A stretch of DNA of 64,000 bases from Aplidium turbinatum (taxonomy: Eukaryota; Chordata; Ascidiacea; Aplousobranchia; Polyclinidae). A program made the position numbers and the translations under genes. The stretch spans positions 27,749,608 to 27,813,607 of the forward strand of contig OU964925.1 in NCBI GenBank assembly GCA_918807975.1, in the 5' to 3' direction. Under the pieces are notes generated by a model. That model saw only the letters and a program-made list of their open reading frames with translations. It did no database searches and was not told where the DNA came from. Below, piece after piece: positions 63,131 to 64,000 of this stretch; the stretch's first letter is position 1, and every line of letters starts with the position of its first letter.

Positions 63131-64000
63131 CTGAAGCAACAGTTTTATATCAACTTAGATAAATCAAGTCTTGCTGCCATAAAATTTTTGATTTGTAGTA
63201 CACCACATGTTTATGCTAGTCATATTATAACGCAACTTGTTTTGCTATAACTTGCATCTTTTCCTTAGCAACATTTTCATTTCTTCTTATTTAATTAACT
63301 GTGCACCAATACAGTCCCAGTAACTAACCTTTTCAATAACAAATCTCTTCTAGCATCAGCTATTTGCTCACGTGTAGAATCTAATCTCCCAAATACATCA
63401 GCAGATTGTTGAAATTCTTCTTTCTTCAGGTATATAATTGAACATCTTTAGCTTTCCTAAGCAACAAGACAGATGACATAATTAATCATTGTCACCAAAT
63501 AATGTGTGCATTAGGGTGCACCATTTGCCGAAAATTTTTGATAAATGAGCCTAACTTTTTTTTATATGTGAGGTTAGCTAAAAAAATGACTTGTACAAAA
63601 TTTCACCCCGATTGAACAAAGTTTAGACCCCCCACCCGGCCCTTAATTTTGGACTCCGATGTCATTTTTTCAACGTTTTTGCCACTAGGTGGTGCTACGT
63701 TTATGCTACACGCATGGGGTTACTTTTAAAAGATGGCCCTTCAATTTCCTCATCACATTAAAAAAAAAATGTTTAAATCAGTCAAGGAGTTGTCGAAAAA
63801 TGGGTCAATTGATGTTGTATTTTAGTCAGAACACTGTAGTACGACATCTAGTGGCGAAAATTGAATTCAAGATATCTGCTAAAGTTCTTATCCAAAAAAC
63901 ATAAAATTGGTATCTAGACCCCCATTTTCGAGGGTGGAGAGTCCATTTTTGCTGTTTGTTTTGCACATTTAGGACACTAGATGACGCTACAGAAGTCTTC

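Overview
The window is animal nuclear DNA: AT-rich, with small coding exons split by GT-AG introns and many transposon copies in introns and spacers. A secreted ShKT/TSP1/trypsin protease, an IL-17 cytokine, a NUDT19-type Nudix enzyme and many DNA-transposon families suggest a marine invertebrate, perhaps an ascidian or another deuterostome. That placement is inference; no single marker fixes the species.

Five host genes can be read. (1) 5745-17347, plus strand: a ten-exon secreted mosaic protease of about 439 residues (signal peptide, two ShKT domains, one TSP1, trypsin domain with intact triad). (2) 18413-38479, minus strand and convergent with it: an eight-exon NUDT19 orthologue of about 393 residues. 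(3) 46223-47490, plus strand: an IL-17 family cytokine whose last two exons are secure and whose 5' end is uncertain. (4) 53746-56196, plus strand: a two-exon secreted pentapeptide-repeat protein of 187 residues, unusual in an animal. (5) 57766-60157, minus strand: a secreted-type protein with a TSP1 module followed by repeats of the form VGxFNxDxxxDxxC, 5' end unresolved. Near 62.8-63.5 kb lies the 3' part of a cysteine-rich ORF that may come from a mobile element.

Most of the rest is mobile DNA, often nested. In the protease introns are a Jockey/I-like LINE, tRNA-derived SINEs, a mariner MITE and a pogo-like element carrying another pogo-like insertion. NUDT19 intron 2 holds a 4.5 kb near-perfect palindrome built of tandem units, with a hAT transposon inserted in one arm between 8-bp duplications. 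NUDT19 intron 1 holds a 6.3 kb element with long terminal inverted repeats. Just upstream of NUDT19 is a three-level nest, hAT within hAT with a pogo-like element inside. Many non-autonomous hAT copies have exact 8-bp target duplications, so they are readable and fairly young. A hammerhead ribozyme core lies on the minus strand at 4.9 kb and a Penelope GIY-YIG remnant at 41.4 kb.

The host genes show no operon-like arrangement. The shared theme is extracellular and immune or matrix function (protease, IL-17, secreted repeat proteins), while NUDT19 is a peroxisome-type metabolic gene. Exon joins were set by hand from phase and homology and were not checked against transcripts.
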